Shown in pieces: positions 24,274 to 32,417 of a stretch of DNA of 34,023 nt. Both the position numbers and the translations under genes were made by a program. The notes beneath the pieces are model-generated. The model did no database searches and was not told where the DNA came from. It saw nothing but the letters and a program-made list of their open reading frames with translations. The number at the start of each line of letters is the position of its first letter. Position 1 is the stretch's first letter. The stretch covers positions 1 through 34,023 of the forward strand of contig NZ_SDIF01000070.1 of the NCBI RefSeq assembly GCF_004122735.1, given 5' to 3'. Source of the DNA: Streptomyces sioyaensis. Lineage in GTDB: Bacteria; Actinomycetota; Actinomycetes; Streptomycetales; Streptomycetaceae.

Positions 24274-25671
24274 TCAGTTGCCCAGGCGGGACAGGATGGC
24301 GGGGCCGAGGTCGGTCACATCGCCCGCGCCCATGGTGAGAACAAGGTCACCGGGCTTGGCCATTCCGGCGATGACGTCCGGGACGGCGGCCTGGTCGCTC
24401 TCGGGGGTGACATCGGCGCCCGCGGCGCGCGCGGCGTCGATGATCAGGGTGCTGGTGACGCCCGGGATCGGGTCCTCGCGGGCCGGGTAGATGTCCAGGA
24501 CCACGGAGGCGTCGGCGAGGGCGAGTGCCTGGCCCATCTCCGTACCCAGCTCCTGGGTGCGGGAGAAGAGGTGCGGCTGGAAGACGACCAGCACCCGGGA
24601 GCCCTCGGCGGCGCCGCGGATGGCCTCCAGGTCGGCGGTCATCTCCGTGGGGTGGTGCGCGTAGGAGTCGATGACCTGGACGCCGGCCGCCTCACCCTTG
24701 AGCTGGAGGCGGCGCTTGACGCCGGTGTACTTGCCGAGTGCGGACGCGAGGTTGTGCGGCGGGAGCCCCAGGGCGACGCCGGCGGCCAGGGCGGCGACGG
24801 CGTTGTGGGCGTAGTGCCGGCCCGGGACGGAGACCGTGAAGGTGAGGATCTTTCCGCTGGTCAGGGTGACGGTGACGTCGCTGGTCAGGCCGCGGGGGTT
24901 GACCTTGAGGATGCGGACGTCGGCGTCCGCGGACTCGCCGTAGGTGACGACCTCGATGTCATGACGGCCGGAGATCCGTTCGGTCAGCTCGCGGGCGCCG
25001 GGGTGGTCGGCGGCGATGACCAGGGTGCCGCCGGGGCGGATGCGGCCGACGAAGGTCTCGAAGGACTCGTAGATCTCGTCCATCGAGGCGTAGTTGGCGT
25101 GGTGGTCCAGCTCCACGTTGAGGATGATGGCGACCTCGGGGGCGTACTTGTGGAAGCTGCGGTCGCTTTCGTCGGCCTCGGCGACGAAGATCTCGCCGGC
25201 GCCGTGCTCGGCGTTGGATCCGGGGGCGTCGAGGTCGCCGCCGATGGCGTAGGACGGCTTGAGGCCGAGGGCGCCGAGGGAGACGGCGAGCATGGAGGTC
25301 GTCGTCGTCTTGCCGTGGGTGCCGGCGACGGCGATGGGGCGCAGGCCCTCCATGAGGGAGGCGAGCGCGTCGGAGCGGTGGACGACCGGGATGCCGCGTT
25401 CCTGGGCGGCGGCGAGCTCGGGGTTGTCGGGGCGGATCGCGGAGGAGACGACGACGCTGGTGGCGTCCTCGGCGAGATGCCCGGCGGCGTGGCCGAGGTG
25501 GACCGTGACGCCGAGGGCGCGCAGGGCCTGGGCGGTCGCGGAGTCCTTGGCGTCGCTGCCCGCCACCCGGGCGCCGCGCTGCGCGAGGATCTTGGCGATG
25601 CCCGACATACCGGCTCCGCCGATACCGATGAAGTGCGGCCGGTCCATCGAGGCTGGGATGGCGGGTGCCAT
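24274..25671 (-). CDS. murC: UDP-N-acetylmuramate--L-alanine ligase MurC
   Basis: This 465-residue cytosolic ligase adds L-alanine to UDP-MurNAc with ATP, the first amino-acid step of peptidoglycan precursor synthesis. The N-terminal domain binds UDP-MurNAc (FIGIGGAGMSGIA, residues about 13-25). The central ATPase domain has AGTHGKTTTTSML and EADESDRSF, followed by NVELDHHANY. The C-terminal domain has DSYAHHPTEM and FQPHLFSRT. The ATG at 25671 has GGGAG seven bases upstream, and codons before it are unconserved. msrB follows closely in the same direction. The gene lies outside the main division-cell-wall cluster, since no other mur genes are adjacent. Confidence 0.96.
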   Translation of the reverse strand: MAPAIPASMDRPHFIGIGGAGMSGIAKILAQRGARVAGSDAKDSATAQALRALGVTVHLGHAAGHLAEDATSVVVSSAIRPDNPELAAAQERGIPVVHRSDALASLMEGLRPIAVAGTHGKTTTTSMLAVSLGALGLKPSYAIGGDLDAPGSNAEHGAGEIFVAEADESDRSFHKYAPEVAIILNVELDHHANYASMDEIYESFETFVGRIRPGGTLVIAADHPGARELTERISGRHDIEVVTYGESADADVRILKVNPRGLTSDVTVTLTSGKILTFTVSVPGRHYAHNAVAALAAGVALGLPPHNLASALGKYTGVKRRLQLKGEAAGVQVIDSYAHHPTEMTADLEAIRGAAEGSRVLVVFQPHLFSRTQELGTEMGQALALADASVVLDIYPAREDPIPGVTSTLIIDAARAAGADVTPESDQAAVPDVIAGMAKPGDLVLTMGAGDVTDLGPAILSRLGN

Positions 25672-25810
25672 GGTGCGTCTCCCTGATCGTCGATCATCGC
25701 GAGCGGTGTGCTGCCGTTCGGTCGTGCTGTCGATGATTCTCGCACCCGGCACCGACAGCGCCGGTCCGTGGACCCGGCCGGCACCCGACGCCGGGGGTCG
25801 GCGGCGGTGG

Positions 25811-26452
25811 TCAGCGGCGGATCAGGCCCTGTGCGGTGGCGGCGGCGACCGCGGACGTACGGGAGTCCACGCCCAGCTTGGCGTAGATGTGGACGAGGTG
25901 GGACTTGACGGTCGCCTGGCTGAGGAAGAGCCGCTTGCTGACCGCCGCGTTCGAGTGGCCCTCGGCCACGAGCTGGAGGACCTCCGTCTCGCGCCGGGAG
26001 AGCGCGGTGGCGGGGGTGCGCAGCCGGTCCATCAGGCGCAGCGCGACGGTGGGGGCGAGCGCGGACCGCCCGGCGGCGGCGGTGCGGACCGCGGCGGCCA
26101 GCTCCTGGGGCGGGGCGTCCTTGAGGAGGTAGCCGGTGGCGCCGGCCTCGATGGCGGCGAGGATGTCGGCGTCGGTGTCGTAGGTGGTCAGGACGAGGAC
26201 GCGGGGGCCGCCGGGGCGGGCGGTGATCTCGGCGGTGGCCTGCGAGCCCAGCATCCGGCCGCCGAACTGGAGGTCCATGAGGACCACGTCGACGTCGCAC
26301 TCCGCGGCGAGGCGGACCGCCTGCTCGGCGGTGGGGACATCGGCGACGATCTCGAAGTCCGCTTCGGTCTCCAGGACGGCGCGCAGCCCGGCGCGTACGA
26401 CGGGGTGGTCGTCGGCGAGCAGCAGCCGGACGGTGGTGGCCGGGACGGTCAC
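25811..26452 (-). CDS. NarL/LuxR-type response regulator
   Basis: This 213-residue regulator has a receiver domain (about 7-120) with acidic pair D14-D15, phosphoacceptor D60 in VVLMDLQ, Thr/Tyr switch residues in VLTTYD and Lys in GYLLKDAPP. A LuxR-type helix-turn-helix follows (about 148-210: LSRRETEVLQLVAEGHSN, VSKRLFLSQATVKSHLVHIY). The GTG at 26452 overlaps the stop of the histidine kinase gene by four bases (GTGA), so the pair is translationally coupled. The likely target is the divergent ABC transporter operon, through the palindrome at 27722-27737. The frame extends far upstream over the kinase gene, but that part is not real. Confidence 0.93.
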   Translation of the reverse strand: MTVPATTVRLLLADDHPVVRAGLRAVLETEADFEIVADVPTAEQAVRLAAECDVDVVLMDLQFGGRMLGSQATAEITARPGGPRVLVLTTYDTDADILAAIEAGATGYLLKDAPPQELAAAVRTAAAGRSALAPTVALRLMDRLRTPATALSRRETEVLQLVAEGHSNAAVSKRLFLSQATVKSHLVHIYAKLGVDSRTSAVAAATAQGLIRR

Positions 26453-27684
26453 GAGGCGGCCTCCGGGGCAGCGTCGGGGGCGGGGCAGGGCAGGGTGACG
26501 GCGATCGCGGTGCCCTCGCCGGGGGCGGACTCGACGGCCAGCGTCCCCTGGAGGGCGCGGGCCCGGGCGCGCATCGCGGCGAGGCCGAAGCCGGTGCCCG
26601 GGGCCGCGGCGGAGCCCGGTGCGGGCACGTCGGCGGGGCGGAACCCGGCACCGTCGTCGACGACGTCCAGCGCGACCTCGGTGTCCATGTAGCTGAGGGT
26701 CAGCTCGACGCGGCCGGCGGCGGCGTGCCGGACCGTGTTGGCGAGCGCGGACTGGGCGATGCGCAGCAGGGCGACCTCGTGCGGGGTGGGGAGCACGAGG
26801 GGCGCGCCGGAGACCTGGCAGTGCACGGTGAGACCGGAGCTGCGGGCCGTGGTGGCGCAGAGCCGCTCCAGGGCGGCGGGCAGCGACCCCGCCTCCAGGG
26901 CGGGCGGGCTGAGCGCCTGCACGAAGCGGCGCGCCTCGGCGAGGTTGTCGACGGCGGTGGTGCGGGCCTGCCGGACGTGTCCGAGGGCCGTTGTGGGCTG
27001 CTGGGGCAGGACGCGTTCGGCGGCCCGCAGCAGCAGTTGGATGCTGGACAGCCCCTGCGCCAGGGTGTCGTGGATCTCCCGGGCCAGCCGCTCGCGCTCG
27101 GCGAGCCGGCCGGCGGCGCGTTCCGCGGCGGCCAGCTCGCTGCGGGTCGCGGTGAGCTCCTCGATGAGGCGCCGGCGCTGCTCGCTCTCCCGGTAGAGGG
27201 CCTGGTAGCCGAGGACGACGGCGACCGCGACGGCGGCGCCCAGGAAGGGGCCGAGCACCGTGCCGACACTGAGGGTGTGGGTGTGCCAGCCGAATCCGGC
27301 GACGGCGGCGAGGGTGGTGGCCGCGACGGCGGGCAGGGACCGGCGCAGCGGCAGCAGATGCAGCTGGACGAAGAAGAGCGGGAAGGCCAGCCAGACGCCG
27401 TCCGGGGTGAGGGCGAGCAGCGCCAGCCACACCAGGGTGACGGCCGTGAGCCAGCCGGCCGCGGTGCGGGCGGAGCTGCGTACGCGGGGAATCCGGGTGC
27501 CGAGCGCGAAGAGGGCGAGCAGCACGGCGGCGGTGGCGAGGACGGCCGGGGCATTCGGGGCGCGCCCGGCCACCGCGCGGACGGCGGCGAGCGCGAGCAG
27601 CGCGGCCACCATCAGATGCAGGCAGCTGCGCAGGGCCCGCAGGACGGGGGTGAGGGAGTGTGCGGTCACGGCTTCTTCGGTCAC
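26449..27684 (-). CDS. NarL-type sensor histidine kinase
   Basis: This 411-residue membrane kinase has an N-terminal sensor of five or six hydrophobic segments (about 20-160) with very short loops, so the signal is probably sensed in or near the membrane. A coiled linker (about 165-195) follows, then a HisKA_3 dimerisation domain with phosphorylated H205 in AREIHDTLAQGLSS. The HATPase domain is about 285-400, with N-box-like SALANTVRHA, DDGAGF, and GFGLAAMRAR. The GTG at 27684 has GAGGGGG just upstream. It overlaps the response regulator gene and is divergent from an ABC transporter. This layout fits membrane-stress sensing of a peptide or antibiotic with export as the response, which is inference. 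Confidence 0.93.
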   Translation of the reverse strand: MTEEAVTAHSLTPVLRALRSCLHLMVAALLALAAVRAVAGRAPNAPAVLATAAVLLALFALGTRIPRVRSSARTAAGWLTAVTLVWLALLALTPDGVWLAFPLFFVQLHLLPLRRSLPAVAATTLAAVAGFGWHTHTLSVGTVLGPFLGAAVAVAVVLGYQALYRESEQRRRLIEELTATRSELAAAERAAGRLAERERLAREIHDTLAQGLSSIQLLLRAAERVLPQQPTTALGHVRQARTTAVDNLAEARRFVQALSPPALEAGSLPAALERLCATTARSSGLTVHCQVSGAPLVLPTPHEVALLRIAQSALANTVRHAAAGRVELTLSYMDTEVALDVVDDGAGFRPADVPAPGSAAAPGTGFGLAAMRARARALQGTLAVESAPGEGTAIAVTLPCPAPDAAPEAAS

Positions 27685-27721
27685 GGCCCCCTCAGGCTAA
27701 GGGCGCTCCCCGCCTGCGGCA

Positions 27722-27737
27722 TCAACCAAAGGGTTGA
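27722..27737. promoter_or_regulatory. palindrome between the two-component and ABC operons
   Basis: TCAACC-AAAG-GGTTGA is a perfect 6-bp inverted repeat in the 183-base divergent region. Its right arm overlaps TTGACC on the plus strand and its left arm overlaps TTGATG on the minus strand, both -35-like. A dimeric NarL-type regulator bound here could control both directions. Confidence 0.5.
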
Positions 27738-27867
27738 CCTCGGGGCACACCTTCCGGCGCCGGCGGACCACTCCCCCGCGCGATGCCCGGACGCCGCCCG
27801 GCAGGCGACGGTTGGTCCGGCCGCCGGGCGCTGGGTCCGGCGCCCGGAAGCAAGGAGGGCACCGCCT

Positions 27868-28965
27868 GTGTTCGTGGCCTGGAGGGACCTGGGATTCGCC
27901 AGGGGACGGTTCGCCCTGATGGGCACCGTCATCGTGCTGATCACGGTGCTGGTGGGGCTGCTGTCGGGCCTGACCGCCGGCCTGGGCCGGGAGAACACCT
28001 CGGCGATCACCGCGCTGCCCGCCGATCACCTGGTGTTCTCGGCGCCCGCCGACGGCAGCGGCCTCGCGTTCACCGACTCGCGGCTGTCCGCGCGGACCGC
28101 GGCGGCCTGGGCGCGGGTGCCGGGCGTACGGAGCGCCGAGCCGCTGGGGATCGCGCCGGCGAAGGCCGAGGCGGGCGGCCGGAGCGCCGCGGTGTCGGCG
28201 TTCGGGGCGCGGCCGGGTTCCGGGCCTGCGCCGGAGGGGGTCGGGGACGGGGCGGTGGTGCTGTCCAGGAAGGCCGCAGCGGAGCTGGGTGTACGGGCCG
28301 GTGGTTCCCTGACGCTGGGCGGCCGGACCTGCACGGTTGCGGCGGTGTCGGGTTCGGCGATGTACAGCCATACGCCGGTGGTCTGGATGTCGCCGGCGGA
28401 CTGGCGGAAGGCGGCCGGCGGCTCCGGGGCGGGCGGCGGATCCGGGCGCGCCCCCGGGGCGGATGCGACCGTGCTCGCCCTGTCCACCACCGGGTCGGCC
28501 GATCTGGCCGCCGCCGACGCACGGCTCGGCACCAGGACCGTCCGCACCGGCGACGCGCTGGAGGCCATCGGCTCGTACCGCGCGGAGAACGGCTCCCTCC
28601 AGCTGATGCGCGGTTTCCTCTTCGCGATCTCCGCGCTGGTCATCGGGGCGTTCTTCACGGTGTGGACGATCCAGCGCAGCGGTGATGTCGCGGTGCTGAA
28701 GGCGCTGGGCGCCTCGACCGGCTCGCTGCTGCGGGACGCGCTCGGCCAGGCGGTCGTCCTCCTACTGCTCGGGACCGGCCTGGGCAGCGCCGTGGTGGCC
28801 GCGGTGGGCGCGGGGATCGACTCCGCGGTGCCCTTCGTACTCGCCCCGTCCACCGTGCTGCTCCCGGCCCTGATCATGACCGCGCTGGGCGCCGCCGGCG
28901 CCGCGCTGGCGATCCGCCGCATCACCTCCGTCGACCCGCTGACCGCCCTGGGAAGTGCCCGATGA
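27868..28965 (+). CDS. FtsX/MacB-type ABC transporter permease
   Basis: This 365-residue membrane protein has the FtsX-type layout: one transmembrane helix near the N-terminus (about 17-38), a large extracellular domain (about 40-245), and three helices in the C-terminal part (about 252-360). ISALVIGAFFTVWTIQR and VAVLKALGAS precede the typical end RRITSVDPLTALG. Members usually act as dimers with an ATPase in mechanotransmission or export of peptides and lipids. The GTG at 27868 has AAGGAGG about nine bases upstream. The stop overlaps the ATPase start (ATGA). It is divergent from a two-component system likely to regulate it. The transported substrate is unknown. Confidence 0.92.
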   Translation: MFVAWRDLGFARGRFALMGTVIVLITVLVGLLSGLTAGLGRENTSAITALPADHLVFSAPADGSGLAFTDSRLSARTAAAWARVPGVRSAEPLGIAPAKAEAGGRSAAVSAFGARPGSGPAPEGVGDGAVVLSRKAAAELGVRAGGSLTLGGRTCTVAAVSGSAMYSHTPVVWMSPADWRKAAGGSGAGGGSGRAPGADATVLALSTTGSADLAAADARLGTRTVRTGDALEAIGSYRAENGSLQLMRGFLFAISALVIGAFFTVWTIQRSGDVAVLKALGASTGSLLRDALGQAVVLLLLGTGLGSAVVAAVGAGIDSAVPFVLAPSTVLLPALIMTALGAAGAALAIRRITSVDPLTALGSAR

Positions 28966-29648
28966 GCCTCGAACTGACCGATGTCACCCTCACCTACCCC
29001 GACGGCGACGCCCGGCTGACCGCATTGGACGCGGTCTCGCTGACCGTGTCTCCGGGCAGTCTGACGGCGGTGATCGGACCGTCCGGCTCCGGTAAGTCCA
29101 GTCTGCTCGCGGTCGCCGCCACGCTGATCCGCCCGGACCGCGGACGGGTGGTGCTCGACGGCACGGACACCACCGGGCTCGGCCGCGCGGAGCTGACGGC
29201 GCTGCGCCGCACGACCGTCGGCACGGTCTTCCAGCAGCCGAATCTGCTGCCGTCGCTGACGGCCGCCGAGCAGCTCCAGGTGATGGCCCATCTGGACGGC
29301 CGCTCACCCCGTAAGGCGCGGGGCCGGGCGCTGGAGCTGCTGGCCGCGGTCGGCATGGACCGGCTGGCCGGCCGGCGGCCGCATCAGCTGTCGGGCGGTC
29401 AGCGGCAGCGGATCAACATCGCGCGGGCGCTGATGAACGAACCGGCGGTGCTGCTGGTGGACGAGCCGACCAGCGCCCTGGACCACGAGCGGGGCGCCGC
29501 GGTACTCGATCTGCTGGTCACCCTCACCCGTCAGCGCGCGACCGCGACGGTGTTGGTCACCCACGACCCGGCGCATCTGGACGCGGCGGACGAGGTCGCC
29601 GAGGTGCGCGACGGCCGGCTCCGCCTGCGGACCGGCGCCCGCCCCTGA
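28962..29648 (+). CDS. ABC transporter ATP-binding protein (MacB/LolD type)
   Basis: This 228-residue ATPase powers the preceding permease. Walker A is GPSGSGKS (39-46), the Q-loop is VFQQPNLLPSL, the signature is LSGGQRQR, Walker B is LLVDEPTSALD and the switch is VLVTHD. Length and the QQPNLLPSLTAAEQ region fit the MacB/LolD group, which pairs with FtsX-type permeases. The ATG overlaps the permease stop by four bases. The next gene is convergent with a gap of only ten bases. Confidence 0.95.
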   Translation: MSLELTDVTLTYPDGDARLTALDAVSLTVSPGSLTAVIGPSGSGKSSLLAVAATLIRPDRGRVVLDGTDTTGLGRAELTALRRTTVGTVFQQPNLLPSLTAAEQLQVMAHLDGRSPRKARGRALELLAAVGMDRLAGRRPHQLSGGQRQRINIARALMNEPAVLLVDEPTSALDHERGAAVLDLLVTLTRQRATATVLVTHDPAHLDAADEVAEVRDGRLRLRTGARP

Positions 29649-29658
29649 TGGCGGCCGC

Positions 29659-30156
29659 TCAGCCCCCGGCGGACTGCTGGGGCTGGTCGTCCGCCGCGTG
29701 CGAGAAGAGCTTGAGGACCGGGACGCCGACCATGTGGCGGGCGCGGGACGCCCAGTCGCGGTGGAAGAACTCCTCGACGAAGTGCGGGGTGGTCAGCACG
29801 ATCACCTCGTCCGCGCCGGTCTCGTCGACGATGGAGCGCAGCAGGTCCAGCGGGTGGTCCTCGACCACCTGCCCGACGGCCTCCGCGCCGGTGGCGCGCA
29901 GCGCCTGCAGCGTGTGTGCCAGGGCCACCTCGGCGGGTGCCTCCGCCTGGGCGCCGCCCGGTTCCTCGCCCTCCCGTACGGCGTCGTCGAACTCGCCGAG
30001 GGCGACGTCGTCGATCGCCCGCAGGAGGACGTCCTGCTTGCCGCGCGGCTGCATGAGCACGACGAACGAGATCCGGTCATCGCCGTGCAGCGTGGTCACG
30101 AACTCCACGTCGGCGGCCGTCAGAGGCTTCTCGATCATCAATACGCTCGTGAACAC
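29659..30156 (-). CDS. conserved actinobacterial protein, possible Usp-like fold
   Basis: This 165-residue cytosolic protein begins with a conserved block (MIEKPLTAADVEFVTTLHG, then ISFVVLMQPRG), has an acidic variable middle (EGEEPGGAQAEAPAE), and ends with strand-helix units (DLLRSIVDETGADEVIVLTT, HRDWASRARHMVGVPVLKLF). The alternating strand-helix pattern and the VPVLKLF end resemble universal stress or nucleotide-binding alpha/beta folds, but I cannot assign a function. The GTG at 30156 is preferred because AAGGG lies eight bases upstream; an ATG at 30138 is the alternative. It follows the reductase gene by 138 bases in the same direction. Confidence 0.75.
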   Translation of the reverse strand: MFTSVLMIEKPLTAADVEFVTTLHGDDRISFVVLMQPRGKQDVLLRAIDDVALGEFDDAVREGEEPGGAQAEAPAEVALAHTLQALRATGAEAVGQVVEDHPLDLLRSIVDETGADEVIVLTTPHFVEEFFHRDWASRARHMVGVPVLKLFSHAADDQPQQSAGG

Positions 30157-30269
30157 GACGGACGCCCTTCTTCTCCTCGGGGCACCGCATCGCGCGGAGC
30201 CCGACAGAAACCATCCGCCCCGTCGCCACACGGGGCCTGTTGGCTCTAAGTGTGCCCAACGGAAGCTAA

Positions 30270-30288
30270 GCGGAACAGACAATTCCGC
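30270..30288 (-). terminator. hairpin after the pyrimidine reductase gene
   Basis: GCGGAA (30270-30275) and TTCCGC (30283-30288) form a perfect 6-bp stem around a 7-base loop, starting seven bases after the stop on the minus strand. A weak T-containing tail follows. It may also be an operator for the next gene at 30156. Confidence 0.4.
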
Positions 30289-30294
30289 CGATTG

Positions 30295-31119
30295 TCACGT
30301 CCGGCGGTACCGAGTGAACAGGAACCCGTCCTCCTCCAGCACCGATGCCAGGGCGAAACGCTCCGGAACCGGGACGGCCGGCCCGTTCATGATCCTCGGG
30401 GCGTCCCCCACGGCCACCACGGGGGCCAGCGACAGACACATCTCGTCCAGCGCACCGGCCGCGGCGAACTGTCCCAGGAGCCTGGGCCCGCCCTCCGTCA
30501 GCAGCCTGGTGTGCCCCCGTTCGGCCAGCACCCCGGCCACCCGGGCGGGATCGACGCCCAGGCCCCCCCCGGCGAACAGCACCTCGGCACCCGCGGCCCG
30601 GGCCGCCGCCACCCGGTCCGCCGGTGCGCCGGCGCCGGTCAGCACGAGGGTGGGCACCACCGGCGCGGTGAACAGGGGCAGCGTGAAGTCCAGCCCGAGA
30701 CCGGCGGTGACCACGGCGATGGCCGGGGCCGGGCCCTGGCCGGCGGCGGCCCGGTGGGCGGCGAACACCTCCCGGGCGCGGGCCGGGCGGTAGCCCTCCT
30801 GCCGCACCGTTTCCGCCCCCACCACCACGGCGTCCGCGAGCGCCCGCAGCACCCCGAAGATCCGCATGTCGGCGTCGCCGGAGAGCGGTTGCGAGCGGCC
30901 CCCGTGGTGGGCCGCCCCGTCCAGGGAGGACACCATGTTGGCGCGCAGCCAGCCGGGGCGGCCCGCGCGCACCGGATCGTCCGCCGCCGGATACGCATAG
31001 GCCTGTGCCAGCTCGGCCGGCGTCCACGGCCGGTCCACCGGGCCGACCGCCCCCACCTCGGCATTCCCGGTCTCAGGGGTCGGCACGGGCGGGGCGGGGA
31101 GAGGGAACAGGCGTCGCAT
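30295..31119 (-). CDS. pyrimidine reductase family protein (RibD C-terminal domain)
   Basis: This 274-residue protein matches the RibD C-terminal, dihydrofolate-reductase-like reductase fold: ANMVSSLDGAAHHGGRS near 60-76, ALADAVVVGAETVRQEGYRP, LLTEGGPRLLGQF and DEMCLSLAPVV. RibD itself pairs this domain with a deaminase domain, which is absent here. The first 40 residues are Pro-rich. In riboflavin synthesis the domain reduces the ribosyl side chain with NADPH; a standalone protein may do this or act on another pyrimidine or pterin. The ATG at 31119 has no strong ribosome binding site. It is divergent from zapE with 67 bases between the starts. Confidence 0.87.
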   Translation of the reverse strand: MRRLFPLPAPPVPTPETGNAEVGAVGPVDRPWTPAELAQAYAYPAADDPVRAGRPGWLRANMVSSLDGAAHHGGRSQPLSGDADMRIFGVLRALADAVVVGAETVRQEGYRPARAREVFAAHRAAAGQGPAPAIAVVTAGLGLDFTLPLFTAPVVPTLVLTGAGAPADRVAAARAAGAEVLFAGGGLGVDPARVAGVLAERGHTRLLTEGGPRLLGQFAAAGALDEMCLSLAPVVAVGDAPRIMNGPAVPVPERFALASVLEEDGFLFTRYRRT

Positions 31120-31186
31120 GGCGGCAGTGTGACATGCCTCGCTCACCGGACCGACGCCTCCCGCACAGGAGATAGGCTGGAGCGCT

Positions 31187-32308
31187 GTGTCACCTTCCGA
31201 GTCCTCTTCTCCGCAGCCCGCCCCGACGGCCGTTCCGCCGGCCGACGGGGACGCCGCGACCCCCGCCGCGCTGACCGCCCGCGCCCCGCACGTCCCGGCC
31301 GAACGCCTGGTTGCCGAGATGGTGCCGCCGCCGCGCTTCCAGGGCGCCCGCTTCGACACCTACATTCCGGACCCGAAGCAGCCCAGCCAGGCCGAGGCCG
31401 TCCAGGTCCTGAGCGACTTCGCGGAGAGCATCGAGGGCGGGCGGGCGACCCCGGAGAAGCGTCGCTGGTTCGCCAGGAAGCCGGCGGCGCCCAAGGGCCC
31501 GCGCGGCGTCTATCTGGACGGCGGCTACGGCGTCGGCAAGACCCACCTGCTCGCCTCCCTGTGGCACGCCACCCCCGCCCCGGCGGAGCGCAAGGCCTTC
31601 GGCACCTTCGTCGAGCTGACGAACCTCGTCGGGGCACTCGGCTTCCAGCAGACGGTGCGCACGCTCGGCGAGCACCGGCTGCTGTGCATCGACGAGTTCG
31701 AGCTGGACGATCCCGGTGACACCGTCCTGGTCTCCACCCTGCTCGGCAAGCTGGTGGACGCCGGTGTGGCGCTGGCCGCCACGTCCAACACGCTGCCCGG
31801 CAAGCTCGGCGAGGGCCGCTTCGCCGCCGCCGACTTCCTGCGCGAGATCCAGGGGCTGAGCGCCCAGTTCCGTCCGCTGCGCATCGACGGCGAGGACTAC
31901 CGCCACCGCGGCCTGCCCGAGGCGCCCGCCCCGTACGACGACGAGACGGTCACCCGCGCGGCATACCGCACGCCCGGCGCCTCGCTCGACGACTTCCCCT
32001 CCCTGCTGGAGCATCTGTCCACGGTGCACCCCAGCCGCTACGGCGCGATGTGCGACGGCATCGAAGCGGTCTGCCTCACCGACGTCCAGGCGGTGCCCGA
32101 CCAGTCGACGGCGCTGCGCCTGGTCGTCCTCGCGGACCGGCTCTACGACCGCGAGGTGCCGGTGCTGACCTCCGGCAAGGCCTTCGACGAGCTGTTCAGC
32201 GAGGAGATGCTGCGCGGCGGCTACCGCAAGAAGTACTTCCGGGCGATCTCCCGGCTGACGGCGCTGGCGCGCGACGCGGGCGCCCTGGTGGCCGACGGCT
32301 CCCGGTAG
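31187..32308 (+). CDS. zapE: cell division protein ZapE (AFG1-like ATPase)
   Basis: This 373-residue P-loop ATPase of the AFG1/ZapE family has Walker A GGYGVGKT (112-119), Walker B LLCIDEFELDD (165-175) and an arginine-containing EIQGLSAQFRPLRIDGEDYRH block after the sensor LAATSNTLP. In E. coli ZapE associates with the division ring under stress; in actinobacteria the role is less clear. The first 30 residues are Ser/Pro/Ala-rich. The GTG at 31187 has GGAG about six bases upstream. It shares a 67-base divergent promoter region with the reductase gene. Length fits the family. Confidence 0.92.
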   Translation: MSPSESSSPQPAPTAVPPADGDAATPAALTARAPHVPAERLVAEMVPPPRFQGARFDTYIPDPKQPSQAEAVQVLSDFAESIEGGRATPEKRRWFARKPAAPKGPRGVYLDGGYGVGKTHLLASLWHATPAPAERKAFGTFVELTNLVGALGFQQTVRTLGEHRLLCIDEFELDDPGDTVLVSTLLGKLVDAGVALAATSNTLPGKLGEGRFAAADFLREIQGLSAQFRPLRIDGEDYRHRGLPEAPAPYDDETVTRAAYRTPGASLDDFPSLLEHLSTVHPSRYGAMCDGIEAVCLTDVQAVPDQSTALRLVVLADRLYDREVPVLTSGKAFDELFSEEMLRGGYRKKYFRAISRLTALARDAGALVADGSR

Positions 32309-32417
32309 GCGGTACGGCGGCGCGCCACCCGGCCGTGCCCGTCGCGTGGTTCCCGGCGCCCCGGCTGCGTGGTACACACGGCGGGTCACGTCACCTGTCC
32401 GCCAACAGGGAGCCGCC

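Noticed and set aside
24136..25686. Long plus-strand frame antisense to murC
   Set aside because: Gly/Val/Asp-rich low-complexity translation typical of antisense frames in G+C-rich DNA; the minus strand encodes intact MurC.
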